From Silanimonas lenta DSM 16282 (GTDB taxonomy: Bacteria > Pseudomonadota > Gammaproteobacteria > Xanthomonadales > Xanthomonadaceae): a stretch of 40,158 bases of DNA. The position numbers and the translations under genes are program-made. Location: positions 1 through 40,158 of the forward strand of contig NZ_AUBD01000014.1 in the NCBI RefSeq assembly GCF_000429065.1, in the 5' to 3' direction. The notes beneath the pieces were generated by a model. It did not search any database and was not told where the DNA came from. It saw nothing but the letters and a program-made list of their open reading frames with translations. Below are positions 8,546 through 16,946 of the stretch, in pieces. Each line of letters opens with the position of its first letter. Positions within the stretch are counted from its first letter, which is position 1.

Positions 8546-9446
8546 GGCCCTGCGCCCCGAACACCGCGAGGCCCTGGCCGCGCTCGGCCTTGCCGTTGAG
8601 GCGGAGGCGCTTGGCCGCCTCGAGACCCTGCTCGCGATCATGGCGCGGCTGCGCGATCCCGAGCGCGGCTGCCCCTGGGACGTGAAGCAGGACTTCGCCA
8701 GCATCGCCACCTACACCATCGAGGAGGCCTATGAGGTGGCCGAGGCCATTGGCCGCGGCGATCTTTGCGACCTCAGGGACGAGCTCGGCGATCTCCTGCT
8801 GCAGGTGGCCTTCCATGCACGGATGGCGGAAGAGCGGGGCGCCTTCGCCTTCGCCGATGTGCTCGCGGCGATCAACGACAAGATGATCCGCCGCCACCCG
8901 CACGTGTTCAGCACGGCCTCGGTGGAGGATGCCGATGCCCAGACCGCGGCCTGGGAGCGGATGAAGGCCGCCGAGCGCGCGGCGAAGCGCCGCGCGGGGG
9001 ATGCACCGCCCTCGGCGCTGGACGACGTGCCGGCGGCCCTGCCGGAGTGGCAGCGGGCGCTGAAGCTGCAGAAGCGTGGGGCGAGCGTGGGCTATGACTG
9101 GCCGGGCCCGGCGCCGGTGATCGACAAGCTGCACGAGGAAATCGAGGAGGTGCGCGAGGCGCTGGCCCTGCCGCCCTCGCCGGAGCGGCAGCAGGCGCTG
9201 GAGGACGAGATCGGCGACCTGCTGTTCGTGGCCATGAACCTCGCGCGCAAGGCCAGGGTGGACCCAGGCGCGGCGCTGCGCCGCGCCAATGCCAAGTACG
9301 AGCGGCGCTTCCGGCAGATGGAGGCGCTGGCCCGTGCGCAGGGCCGCGAGTTCGCCACCCTGACGCTGGCCGAGCAGGAGGCGCTGTGGGCCGAGGCCAA
9401 GCGCCATGAGCGTGGCCTTGATGCGGCCGCGACCGCCGGCAGGTAG
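8538..9446 (+). CDS. mazG: Nucleoside triphosphate pyrophosphohydrolase MazG
   Basis: About 302 residues if it starts at TTG 8538 (LTEALRPEHREAL), which overlaps the cysQ stop by 8 bases. No ATG occurs in frame before residue 35, and 8487 would run deep into cysQ, so TTG is the best guess. MazG hydrolyses NTPs, including non-canonical ones and, in E. coli, affects ppGpp levels. Both tandem MazG domains are present: the first with ERGCPWDVKQDF, EEAYEVAEAI and RDELGDLLLQVAFHARM; the second with KLHEEIEEVREAL and EDEIGDLLFVAMNLAR. Length is slightly above E. coli MazG (263), the extra lying between domains and at the C terminus. Confidence 0.93.
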   Translation: MTEALRPEHREALAALGLAVEAEALGRLETLLAIMARLRDPERGCPWDVKQDFASIATYTIEEAYEVAEAIGRGDLCDLRDELGDLLLQVAFHARMAEERGAFAFADVLAAINDKMIRRHPHVFSTASVEDADAQTAAWERMKAAERAAKRRAGDAPPSALDDVPAALPEWQRALKLQKRGASVGYDWPGPAPVIDKLHEEIEEVREALALPPSPERQQALEDEIGDLLFVAMNLARKARVDPGAALRRANAKYERRFRQMEALARAQGREFATLTLAEQEALWAEAKRHERGLDAAATAGR

Positions 9447-9505
9447 GCTCTCGAGAGTGGCCGCGTGACGGCCGGCCGGCTTCCGCCCGAACTCCCGCTC
9501 CCGAC

Positions 9506-9820
9506 ATGAACGCCAGCACCGGGTTTTCCTGCTTCCGCGACTTCTACCCCTATTACCTCGGCGAGCACCAGAACCGCACCTGCCGCCGCCTGCACGTCAT
9601 CGGCTCGGCCGGGGTGCTGCTGATCCTCGGCCTCGTGCTGTTCCAGGTGTTGAGCCCGTGGTGGCTGCTGGCGCTGCCGGTCTGTGGTTACGGCTTTGCC
9701 TGGGTGGGGCACTTCTTCTTCGAGCACAACAAGCCCGCCACCTTCAGGCATCCGCTGTATTCGCTGATGGGCGACTGGGTGATGTTCAAGGACGTGCTCA
9801 CCGGGCGCATCCCGTTCTAG
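9506..9820 (+). CDS. DUF962 (Mpo1-like) small membrane protein
   Basis: 104 residues with two hydrophobic segments (about 35-65). Family signatures are FYPYYLGEHQNRTCRRLH at the N terminus and WVGHFFFEHNKPATFRHP followed by YSLMGDW. The yeast member Mpo1 is a dioxygenase of fatty acid alpha-oxidation with conserved histidines; several matching His are present (His at HQN, LHV, GHFFFEHN, RHP). A similar lipid role here is inference. It lies 59 bases after mazG and may be read through from it. A convergent hairpin follows. Confidence 0.85.
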   Translation: MNASTGFSCFRDFYPYYLGEHQNRTCRRLHVIGSAGVLLILGLVLFQVLSPWWLLALPVCGYGFAWVGHFFFEHNKPATFRHPLYSLMGDWVMFKDVLTGRIPF

Positions 9821-9822
9821 GC

Positions 9823-9841
9823 CGGCGCCGCGTGGGCGCCG
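9823..9841. terminator. Convergent hairpin between DUF962 and DUF486 genes
   Basis: A 7-bp perfect stem, CGGCGCC (9823-9829) with GGCGCCG (9835-9841), and loop GCGTG sits between two converging genes. No T-tract follows on either strand, so intrinsic termination is uncertain; placement is the main support. Confidence 0.4.
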
Positions 9842-9848
9842 CGCGCGC

Positions 9849-10193
9849 TCATTCGAGGAAGAGCAGGAAGGCCGCCGCCACGATCAGCACGAAGGCGGCC
9901 ACGTGGTTCCACTTGATGGCTTCGCCAAGGTAGCTGATCGAGAAGCCGGCGAACACGGTGAGGGTGATGATCTCCTGCATGCCCTTCAGCTGCGCTGCCG
10001 AATAGACCTGGTGGCCGAGGCGGTTGGCCGGCACCATCAGGCAGTACTCGAAGAAGGCGATGCCCCAGCTCACCAGCACCACGGTGGCGAGCGGCGCGGC
10101 CTTGTACTTGAGGTGCCCGTACCAGGCGAAGGTCATGAAGAGGTTCGAGCCGATGAGGAGCAGGATCGGCAGGACGTAGGGGCTGGCGCTCAT
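9849..10193 (-). CDS. DMT-superfamily DUF486 membrane protein
   Basis: 114 residues from ATG 10193, with four predicted transmembrane helices (about 7-25, 36-54, 70-88, 94-112). DUF486 signatures are SNLFMTFAWYGHLK, SWGIAFFEYCLMVPANRLG and QLKGMQEIITLTVFAGFS, with the C-terminal EAIKWNHVAAF. The family belongs to the drug/metabolite transporter superfamily but has no defined substrate. It stands alone on the minus strand, downstream of the GGDEF-EAL gene by 63 bases. Confidence 0.88.
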   Translation of the reverse strand: MSASPYVLPILLLIGSNLFMTFAWYGHLKYKAAPLATVVLVSWGIAFFEYCLMVPANRLGHQVYSAAQLKGMQEIITLTVFAGFSISYLGEAIKWNHVAAFVLIVAAAFLLFLE

Positions 10194-10256
10194 GGCGGGG
10201 GATCGTGGCGGCGGAGGCGCGCAGTGTGCCGCAGCGCCGGCGTGCCCGGCAGCGCC

Positions 10257-12425
10257 TCAGGCGATGCCGCGGGCGGCGGGAAGCCGCGGCAGCCTGGTCC
10301 ACACCCCCTCCCAGGGCTCGGGGCGGTGCAGGTGGTAGCCCTGGACGAAATCCACGCCGAGCAGGCGCAGGGCGTCCAGCACCTCGCCCGTCTCCACCCG
10401 TTCGGCGATGCTGCGCGCCCCGACCACGCGCGCGGCTTCGACGAAGCAGCCCACGGCCGTGGCGCCGAGGCGGTCGCTGGGCAGGCCCTCGACGAACTGG
10501 CCGTCGATCTTGAGGTAGTCGATGGGCAGCTGGCGCAGGTAGCCGAAGGAGGAAGACCCGGCGCCGAAATCGTCCAGCGCCACCGCCACGCCGAGGTCGC
10601 GCAGCTGGGCGGCGAAGCGCCCGGCCTCCATCAGGTGGGTGATCACCGCGGTCTCGGTGACTTCGACGCACAGGCGCCCGGCGATGGCGCTGCCACCCTC
10701 GCGCAGCAGGGCCAGGGCCGCGTCGCGGAAGGCGCGGCTGCCGATCGACTGGCCGGAGAGGTTCACCGCCACCTCGACCTGGGCGCGCGGATCGGCGCGC
10801 AGGGCCGCCACCACCCGCTCCAGCACATGGCGGTCGATGGCCGGCGCGATGCGGAAGCGCTCCGCGGCGGGCAGGAAGTCTCCCGGCATTACCAGGCGGC
10901 CCGCCTCGTCGCGCATTCGCAGCAGGGCCTCGGCATGGGCCGGCCCCGGGCTTTCGCGCAGGCGCTCGATACGCTGCAGGTGCAGCTCGAAGCGGTCCTC
11001 CTCCAGGGCATCGGTGAGGCGCTGCGCCCAGACCATGCGCCCGCGGGCATCGGCGGCCTCGCCCGCCTCCTGCCAGAGCCGCACCTGCTGGCCGCCGGCC
11101 TCCTTGGCGGCATAGCAGGCGGTGTCGGCGGCCTGCAGCACCTCGCCACAGTCGCTCCAGCGGCCATCGACGAGGGCGATGCCGATCGAGGCGCCGATGC
11201 GGAACCGGCGGCCCTCGTGCTCGAAGCGGAAGGCCGCCAGCCGGCCGAGGATTTCCTGCGCCACCCGCAACGCCGCCTCCTGGCCGCAGCCCGGCAGCAG
11301 GATGCCGAACTCGTCGCCGCCCAGCCGGGCGATGGTGTCGCTGCTGCGTACCGCGGATTCCAGCAGGCCGACGAGCTGCTGCAGCAAGAGGTCGCCGGCG
11401 GCATGGCCGGCGGTGTCGTTGACCAGCTTGAAGTGGTCGAGGTCGAGGTAGAGCAGGGCGTGCACGTCGCCGCTGCGGCGCGCGTCCTCGAGCGCGCGGG
11501 CGAGGCGGCTGTCCAGCTCGAAGCGGTTGTAGAGCCCGGTGAGCGCATCGTGGGTGGCGCGCTCGGCCATCTCCCGGGCGAGGCGGCGCTTCTCGGTCAC
11601 GTCGTGGAACACGATGACACCGCCCACCAGCCGCGCCTGCTCGTCGAAGATCGGCGAGGCGGTGTCCTCCACGGCGATGGTCGTGCCATCGCGGCGCTGC
11701 AGGGCAGTGTCGCCGAGCATGCCGGTCGGGCGGCGCTCGCCGATGGCGACCAGCAGCGGGTTGGGCGCGGCGGCGCCGGTGTTCTCGTCGACCAGGTCCA
11801 TCACCCGCTGGATCGGCTGGCCGTTCGCTTCGGCCAGCGTCCAGCCGGTCAGGGCCTCGGCGGCAGGATTCATCCAGGTCACACGGCCGCCGGTGTCGGC
11901 GGTGACGACGGCATCGGCGATGCTCGCCAGCACCACCCGCAGCCAGGCCTCGCGTTCGCGCAGGGCCTCCTCGGCCCGGCGCCGGCGCTCGATCTCGGCA
12001 TCGAGCTGGTCCATCTTCTCGCGCAGGCTGACGAAGCGCCGCGCCAGATCGGCATGCGGCTTGAGCAGCAGCAGGAAGCCGCCGCCGCCCGGTGCCTCGG
12101 CGGGCAGGGCGCTGAGTGCGGCGAGCAGGTCGGCTCCTGCCTCCGGCACCTGCCAGCGCAGGCGCAGGGGCAGGGCCTGCGAACTGCCGCGGGCTTCCCG
12201 CAGGTGCTGCGCCAGCGTCTCGCCCCCGGCGAGGGCGTCGGCGAGCGGGCGGTCGAGCCAGGCTGCCAGCGTGGGCACCAGGGCATGGGCTGGCCGGTTC
12301 GCGGCGCGCAGCACGCCCCCGGCATCGAGATAGAGCAGGGGCGCCGGCACGGCCTCCAGCAGCCAGCGGCAGGCCGCGCCGGACTCAGGCTTTGCGGTAC
12401 TGCCGTGCACCGGGAATCCTCGCAT
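10257..12425 (-). CDS. PAS-PAS-GGDEF-EAL cyclic-di-GMP turnover protein
   Basis: 722 residues from ATG 12425; GTG 12410 is an alternative that shortens the overlap with the upstream gene. Domains: a PAS-like segment (about 20-130), a short coiled coil with [14 protein letters not shown] (about 165-185), a PAS domain (185-300), GGDEF (310-470) and EAL (485-715). The cyclase motif GGDEF (369-373) is intact, with inhibitory site RSSD five residues before it. The phosphodiesterase site also looks complete: EALLR (499-503), VNLSGQ, EVTET, DDFGAG, LKID, ERVET and VQGY. There are no membrane segments, so it is cytoplasmic. Both activities could exist; the net direction cannot be read from sequence. 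Its first 41 bases overlap the gene for a small methanogen-output-domain protein, which probably works with it. Confidence 0.93.
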   Translation of the reverse strand: MRGFPVHGSTAKPESGAACRWLLEAVPAPLLYLDAGGVLRAANRPAHALVPTLAAWLDRPLADALAGGETLAQHLREARGSSQALPLRLRWQVPEAGADLLAALSALPAEAPGGGGFLLLLKPHADLARRFVSLREKMDQLDAEIERRRRAEEALREREAWLRVVLASIADAVVTADTGGRVTWMNPAAEALTGWTLAEANGQPIQRVMDLVDENTGAAAPNPLLVAIGERRPTGMLGDTALQRRDGTTIAVEDTASPIFDEQARLVGGVIVFHDVTEKRRLAREMAERATHDALTGLYNRFELDSRLARALEDARRSGDVHALLYLDLDHFKLVNDTAGHAAGDLLLQQLVGLLESAVRSSDTIARLGGDEFGILLPGCGQEAALRVAQEILGRLAAFRFEHEGRRFRIGASIGIALVDGRWSDCGEVLQAADTACYAAKEAGGQQVRLWQEAGEAADARGRMVWAQRLTDALEEDRFELHLQRIERLRESPGPAHAEALLRMRDEAGRLVMPGDFLPAAERFRIAPAIDRHVLERVVAALRADPRAQVEVAVNLSGQSIGSRAFRDAALALLREGGSAIAGRLCVEVTETAVITHLMEAGRFAAQLRDLGVAVALDDFGAGSSSFGYLRQLPIDYLKIDGQFVEGLPSDRLGATAVGCFVEAARVVGARSIAERVETGEVLDALRLLGVDFVQGYHLHRPEPWEGVWTRLPRLPAARGIA

Positions 12426-12891
12426 TCGGATCCAGGCTCACCCGCACCCGGCAGCCGCGGTCGCCGCGGGCGATGGCCTGTTCGACCTCGACCTGGGCAA
12501 AGCCCCGGTGCGCGGCGGCGAGGGTGCCGAACACGTTCGAGGTCATCATGCACAGGGAAGGACGATCGAGCACCCGGTCGCCGAAGGGGCAGGCATCGTT
12601 CACCAGCACGATCTCGAGGCCGTCGATCGACTCGATGCGGAAGCCGCCCTGGATGCGGCGCTTGAGGTCGACCAGCACCTGGGCCAGCTGTTCCGTGGTC
12701 CATTCGCCTTCGCCGAGGCGTTCGGCATAGAGCGCGTCGATGCGGCGGCCGATGCGCTGGCCGACGAGAGCGATGAAGCCCGAGGCCTCCTCGAGGCCCA
12801 CCACGTCCTCGAGCAGGCCGCTCAGCTCGCGCAGCAGGTCGCGCAGGAAGCCATCGCGCTCCAGCGCGGGCGGGGAATTGCCGTGCTCCAT
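12385..12891 (-). CDS. Methanogen output domain 1 (MetOD1) family protein
   Basis: 168 residues from ATG 12891 (MEHGNSPPAL); the frame is open to 13002, but the added residues are low complexity. The N-terminal half is helical. The C-terminal half carries the family block CPFGDRVLDRPSLCMMTSNVF (given in part: CPFG at 101-104, RPSLCMMTSNV at 110-120), then ARGDRGCRVRVSL (141-153). Three cysteines, C101, C114 and C147, fall in the conserved positions and could bind metal or a cluster, which is inference. The family is poorly characterised and often found beside or fused to signalling domains. Here it overlaps the GGDEF-EAL gene by 41 bases, so co-expression is likely and a sensor or partner role is plausible. 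Confidence 0.75.
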   Translation of the reverse strand: MEHGNSPPALERDGFLRDLLRELSGLLEDVVGLEEASGFIALVGQRIGRRIDALYAERLGEGEWTTEQLAQVLVDLKRRIQGGFRIESIDGLEIVLVNDACPFGDRVLDRPSLCMMTSNVFGTLAAAHRGFAQVEVEQAIARGDRGCRVRVSLDPNARIPGARQYRKA

Positions 12892-13011
12892 GCCTGGCCT
12901 CCGGGGAAACCCCGCCATCGTCCCGCCGCCGGCGGCGGCTGGCGTGAAGACGGCATGCAGCTGACGCAAGTTCACGCCCGTGTCACCCGCGCTGTCGCCC
13001 AATGCTGGCAG

Positions 13012-13024
13012 GGTTTCACAAACC
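13012..13024. promoter_or_regulatory. Small inverted repeat upstream of the response regulator gene
   Basis: GGTTT (13012-13016), CAC, AAACC (13020-13024) forms a 5-bp perfect inverted repeat 38 bases before the response regulator start, within the 170-base divergent gap. It could be an operator (for instance autoregulation), but such a short repeat may be chance. Confidence 0.2.
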
Positions 13025-13061
13025 TGAACACGCCGTCATCACATCCCTGAAGGAGCCCGCC

Positions 13062-13775
13062 ATGCGCCGTGACGATCCCGCCGGACTGATCCTCGTGGTC
13101 GAGGACAACCGCAACCTTTCCGAGATGATGGGCGAATACCTCGAAACCCGCGGCTTCGGCGTGGACTACGCCGGCGACGGCCACGACGGCTACCGCCTGG
13201 CCGTGGACAACAGCTACGACGTGATCGTGCTCGATCTCATGCTGCCGCGCATGGACGGCGTGGAGCTGTGCCGGCGCCTGCGCAACGAGGCCAAGAAGAG
13301 CACCCCGGTGCTGATGCTCACCGCCCGCGACACCCTGCAGGACAAGGTGATCGGCCTCGACGCCGGTGCCGACGACTACCTCGTCAAGCCCTTCGCCATC
13401 CAGGAGCTGGAGGCCCGCCTGCGCGCCCTGATCCGCCGCGACCGCCGGCAGGTGAGCGCCGAGGTGCTGAAGGTGGCCGACCTGGTGCTCGACACCGCCT
13501 CGCTGCGGGTAACCCGCGGCGGCAAGGAAATCCAGCTCTCGCCGATCGGCCTGCGCCTGCTCACCATCCTGATGCGCGAATCGCCGCGGGTGGTGAGCCG
13601 GCGTGACATCGAGCGCGAGATCTGGGGCGATGGCCTGCCGGATTCCGACACCCTGCGCAGCCATCTGTACAACCTGCGCAAGGCCATCGACCGGCCCTTC
13701 GACAAGCCCCTGCTGCACACCGTGCAGACCGCGGGCTACCGTATCGCCGACCTCGACACCGCGCCCTCGGCATGA
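13062..13775 (+). CDS. OmpR-family two-component response regulator
   Basis: 237 residues from ATG 13062, with AGGAG at 13051-13055. The receiver (residues 8-125) has acidic pocket VVEDN, phospho-acceptor Asp58 in VLDLMLPRMDG, Thr in MLTARD and Lys in YLVKPF. The C-terminal winged helix (about 140-232) ends with SHLYNLRKAIDRPF and LLHTVQTAGYRI, typical of the OmpR/PhoB class. Upstream GTG 13002 would lack a ribosome site. The stop overlaps the kinase start as ATGA, so the two genes form one operon. The stimulus and targets cannot be read from sequence. Confidence 0.95.
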   Translation: MRRDDPAGLILVVEDNRNLSEMMGEYLETRGFGVDYAGDGHDGYRLAVDNSYDVIVLDLMLPRMDGVELCRRLRNEAKKSTPVLMLTARDTLQDKVIGLDAGADDYLVKPFAIQELEARLRALIRRDRRQVSAEVLKVADLVLDTASLRVTRGGKEIQLSPIGLRLLTILMRESPRVVSRRDIEREIWGDGLPDSDTLRSHLYNLRKAIDRPFDKPLLHTVQTAGYRIADLDTAPSA

Positions 13776-15088
13776 CCGACGCCAGCGGCCTGCGCCGCAA
13801 GATCTGGATCGCCTTCATCCTGCAGGCCGCGGCGATCAGCTTCGCCGCGGTGCTGGGCGTCTACGGCGCCTCGGCGGTGTTGAAGCACCTGCTCATCCAG
13901 CGCGCCCTCACCGAGGAGGCTGCGCATTTCTGGAAGCGCAGCGAGGCCGACCCGGCCGCGGCGGTGCCCGATACCTTCAACATGACCGGCTTCCTGCGGG
14001 TGGACGGCGAGCCGGACGATGCCCTGCCGCCGCCCCTGCGCGGTCTGCCCGAGGGCTACCACAGCCTGCCGCGCTCCGAGGGCGGCTCGCTGGTGCTGGT
14101 GGAACGGCGCGGCGACCGCGTGCTCTACCTGCTGTTCAAGCAGGAGCAGGTGGATGCCCTGGCCTTCTGGTTCGGCGTGGTGCCGTTGGCCCTGGTGCTG
14201 ATCGTGGTCTACATCATCGCCTGGACCACCTACCGGGCCTCGAAGCGCGCCGTCTCGCCGGTGATCTGGCTCGCCTCGCAGGTGCAGCGCTGGGACCCGA
14301 AGCATCCCGAGGTGAGCGCGCTGAAGCCCGAGAACCTGCCGGTGGACGTGGAGGGCGAGACCCTGGTGCTCGCTTCCTCCCTGCATGATTTCGGCGTGCG
14401 CATCGAAGAGCTGGTGCAGCGCGAGCGCAACTTCACCCGCGATGCCTCGCACGAGCTGCGTACCCCGCTGGCGGTGATCCGCATGGCCACCGAGATGATG
14501 CAGGCCGATGCGGTGTGCTCGCCGCGCCAGCAAAAATCGCTGAACCGCATCCATGGCGCGGTGCGCGACATGGAGACCCTGATCGAGGCCTTCCTGATCC
14601 TCGCCCGCGACGGCGACACCGGCCTGCCGCCCGAGGCCCTGCGCGCCTCCGCCGTGGTGGAGGAGGAGCTGGAGAAGGCAAGGCCGCTGGTGGCGAACAA
14701 GCCGGTGGCGCTCGAGCTGGTGGTGGAGTCGGACTTCCGCCTGGTGGCTCCGCGCCGGGTGGTCTCGGTGCTGATCAGCAACCTGCTGCGCAATGCCTGC
14801 TACTACACCGATGCGGGCGCGGTGCGGGTGCACGTGGCGTTCGGCGAGATCCGGGTGGAGGACACCGGCATCGGCATGTCGCCCGAGCAGCTCGAGCGCG
14901 TGTTCGAGCCCTTCTGGCGCGCTGATACCCAGCGCGCCGGCGGCCAGGGCATCGGCCTGTCGATCGTGCAGCGGCTCTCGCGCCGCTTCGGCTGGCCGGT
15001 GCATCTCGCCAGCGAGGCCGGAAAGGGCACCGTAGCCACGGTGCGCTTCCCGCAGGCCGAGCCGCCCTCCGACGAAGACCTGGATTGA
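13772..15088 (+). CDS. Membrane sensor histidine kinase, partner of the OmpR regulator
   Basis: 438 residues. Two transmembrane helices (about 10-32 and 130-152) flank a periplasmic domain of about 95 residues with no recognised fold. A HAMP-like linker follows, then HisKA with His227 in RDASHELRTPLAVIR, and HATPase with N box NLLRNACYYT, G1 VEDTGIGMS, F box VFEPFWRAD and G2 GGQGIGLSIVQRL. The start ATG at 13772 overlaps the regulator stop. All catalytic motifs are intact. A short Asp/Glu-rich tail follows the ATPase domain. Confidence 0.94.
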   Translation: MTDASGLRRKIWIAFILQAAAISFAAVLGVYGASAVLKHLLIQRALTEEAAHFWKRSEADPAAAVPDTFNMTGFLRVDGEPDDALPPPLRGLPEGYHSLPRSEGGSLVLVERRGDRVLYLLFKQEQVDALAFWFGVVPLALVLIVVYIIAWTTYRASKRAVSPVIWLASQVQRWDPKHPEVSALKPENLPVDVEGETLVLASSLHDFGVRIEELVQRERNFTRDASHELRTPLAVIRMATEMMQADAVCSPRQQKSLNRIHGAVRDMETLIEAFLILARDGDTGLPPEALRASAVVEEELEKARPLVANKPVALELVVESDFRLVAPRRVVSVLISNLLRNACYYTDAGAVRVHVAFGEIRVEDTGIGMSPEQLERVFEPFWRADTQRAGGQGIGLSIVQRLSRRFGWPVHLASEAGKGTVATVRFPQAEPPSDEDLD

Positions 15089-15114
15089 GCCGCAGGCCGA
15101 CCCCGGCCTAGAGT
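15085..15114 (+). promoter_or_regulatory. Candidate sigma-70 promoter for the isoaspartyl peptidase gene
   Basis: TTGAGC (15085-15090), an 18-base gap and TAGAGT (15109-15114) lie at the end of the kinase gene. Transcription would begin near 15121, leaving a leader of about 27 bases. The match to TTGACA/TATAAT is moderate. Confidence 0.4.
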
Positions 15115-15147
15115 CGGGGCCTGCCCCTGCGTTCCGGAGCCGTCCCG

Positions 15148-16170
15148 ATGCGTCTTGCCCCCTGCGTCCTGCTGCTCGCCGCCTGCGCCCTTCCCGCCCT
15201 GGCCGGGGCCCGCCCGGCTTCGTCGCCGGCGGCGGGCGACGCGCCAGCGCCCGTCGCCCTGGTGATCCACGGTGGCGCCGGCGTGATCACCCGCGAGCAG
15301 CTCTCGGAAGCCGATGAGGCGGCCGTGCGCGCCGACCTCGACCGGGCGCTGGATGCCGGCCATGGAGTGCTCGTGGCCGGTGGCACGGCCCTGGAGGCGG
15401 TGGTGGCCGCGGTGCGGGTGCTGGAGGACTCGCCCTGGTTCAATGCCGGCAAGGGCGCGGTGTTCACCGCCGAGGGCGGGCATGAACTGGACGCCGCGGT
15501 GATGGAGGGGCACACCGGTCGCGCCGGGGCCGTGGCCGGGCTGCGCACGGTGCGGAACCCGGTACTGCTGGCCCGTGCGGTGATGGAGCACACCCCGCAT
15601 GTGATGCTGGCCGGCGAGGGCGCCGAGCGTTTCGCCGACACCCGCCCCGAGCTCGAGCGGGTGCCGAACGACTGGTTCGACACCCCGCGCCGCCGGGAGC
15701 AGCTCGAGGCGGCGCGCGAGCGCGCCCAGCGGCAGGCCGTCACTACCCCGGCCGAGGCCCGCTTCGGCACGGTGGGCGCGGTGGCCCTCGACCGCCACGG
15801 CCACATCGCCGCCGCCACCTCCACCGGCGGCATGACCTACAAGCGCTGGGGCCGGGTGGGCGATGCCCCGGTGATCGGCGCCGGCACCTACGCCAGCACG
15901 GGCTGCGGCATCAGCACCACCGGCTGGGGCGAGTTCTACCTGCGCAGTGTGGCGGCGCATGCCATCTGCGCCCGGGTGGAACTGCGCGGCGACCCGATCG
16001 GGGCCGCCGCCGAGGACGTGATCAACGGCCTCATCCCGGCCATGGGTGGCGACGGCGGGGCCATCGGCCTCGATGCCCGCGGCACCATCGTCATGCCCTT
16101 CAATACCGCCGGCATGTACCGCGGCTGGGTGGCGACCGACGGCCGCCGCGGCACCGCCGTGTTCCGCTAG
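15148..16170 (+). CDS. Exported isoaspartyl peptidase / L-asparaginase (Ntn hydrolase)
   Basis: 340 residues with a Sec signal peptide (residues 1-20, hydrophobic VLLLAACALPALAGA). The cysteine in LLLAAC also gives a possible lipobox. The family cleaves isoaspartyl dipeptides and asparagine after self-cleavage before a threonine. Family motifs are VIHGGAG (residue 38 on), GGTALEAVVAAVRVLEDSP, FNAGKGAVFT, MEGHT, and the autoprocessing site FGT with Thr208 as predicted nucleophile (FGTVGAVALD), then STGGMTYKRWGRVGDAP and GAGTYA. The length fits type 2 (plant/bacterial IaaA) enzymes. Periplasmic location suggests use of damaged peptides or asparagine. Confidence 0.93.
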   Translation: MRLAPCVLLLAACALPALAGARPASSPAAGDAPAPVALVIHGGAGVITREQLSEADEAAVRADLDRALDAGHGVLVAGGTALEAVVAAVRVLEDSPWFNAGKGAVFTAEGGHELDAAVMEGHTGRAGAVAGLRTVRNPVLLARAVMEHTPHVMLAGEGAERFADTRPELERVPNDWFDTPRRREQLEAARERAQRQAVTTPAEARFGTVGAVALDRHGHIAAATSTGGMTYKRWGRVGDAPVIGAGTYASTGCGISTTGWGEFYLRSVAAHAICARVELRGDPIGAAAEDVINGLIPAMGGDGGAIGLDARGTIVMPFNTAGMYRGWVATDGRRGTAVFR

Positions 16171-16202
16171 GCTTGAGACCACCGCCGCCCGGGGAGAGCG
16201 CC

Positions 16203-16526
16203 ATGTTCGACGAGGAAACCGAACGCATCCGCAAGCAGCAGAAGTTCCTGCAGGATGTCGAGCACGCCATCCGCGACGTCAACCGCGACATCCTGCAGGC
16301 GCACATCCGCCGCCTCGACCGCGGCCGCTTCGTGGCCTTCGCCACCCGCGTGGCGGAGCTGCGCGCCGAGTACCTGAAGGCGGCGCTGGCCCTGGCCGAG
16401 GGCCGTGGCGGCGAGGACTTCGCCGCCCTGCGCGCCCATCGCCAGGCCTTCGAGGAGGCCCGCGACGCCTTCGCGGCGCTGGAGCGGGCGATCGAGCGCG
16501 GGTACGTGGATATCGACGAGGCCTGA
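16203..16526 (+). CDS. Small helical hypothetical protein
   Basis: 107 residues from ATG 16203 (MFDEETERIRKQQ), preceded by GGGGAGAG; the frame is open from 16173, but that start lacks a site. The protein is all charged helix, rich in Ala, Arg and Glu, without membrane segments or signal peptide, and ends YVDIDEA. Codon use matches its neighbours and the spacing after the peptidase gene (32 bases) suggests one transcript. I do not recognise a family. Confidence 0.7.
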   Translation: MFDEETERIRKQQKFLQDVEHAIRDVNRDILQAHIRRLDRGRFVAFATRVAELRAEYLKAALALAEGRGGEDFAALRAHRQAFEEARDAFAALERAIERGYVDIDEA

Positions 16527-16946
16527 GCGCCCGCGGCGGGGCGTTTGCCTGGCGCGGGTGCCATTTCCCGAGGGAGCGCTTGCCTCGCGCGGACGGCGGT
16601 CGCGGGAGGCGAGCCTGCCTGCCGCGTGCGGCATTTCGCTCTTCCCTCGGTCGGGGCGACCCGGCCCGCTGCAGCGCAGCGGGCGTTCGTCGCAGGCTGC
16701 GGGCAGTGCCCGCAGAGCGCCTGCGCCTCACCCTGCCCCGACTCGGGCGCTCGCCATCCATGGCTCGCTTGCCGCGAAACGCCACCCGCGGCGTCGCGGC
16801 TCGCGGCGGAACCCCCGGAGCGCCGCGCCCGCGGGGAGTGCGCCCCCGTGAGCGAGGCAGGACGCCGAGCGTCCGCGAATACGGCGCTGGACGCAGAGTT
16901 TGAGCGGCACGGGGGCGCGCTCACCGCGAAGGCAGGCGCTCCGCCC
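16527..16946. other. 420-base gene-free stretch with GC-rich palindromes
   Basis: No convincing coding frame crosses this interval between two converging genes. It holds two strong inverted repeats: GCCCGCTG (16664-16671) with CAGCGGGC (16677-16684), loop CAGCG; and CTGCGGGCA (16697-16705) with TGCCCGCAG (16707-16715), centred on one G. They may fold or terminate transcription from either side. Neither has a T-tract. Their clustering resembles REP-type intergenic elements, but only one copy is in view. Confidence 0.5.

Noticed and set aside
9903-12665. A 920-codon open frame on the plus strand
   Set aside because: It mirrors the GGDEF-EAL gene on the other strand; the product is low complexity with no domain, a normal artefact at this GC content.
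15090-15125. CCCCG/CGGGG pairing after the histidine kinase as a terminator
   Set aside because: Only five pairs with an 8-base loop, overlapping the better promoter match at 15085-15114.
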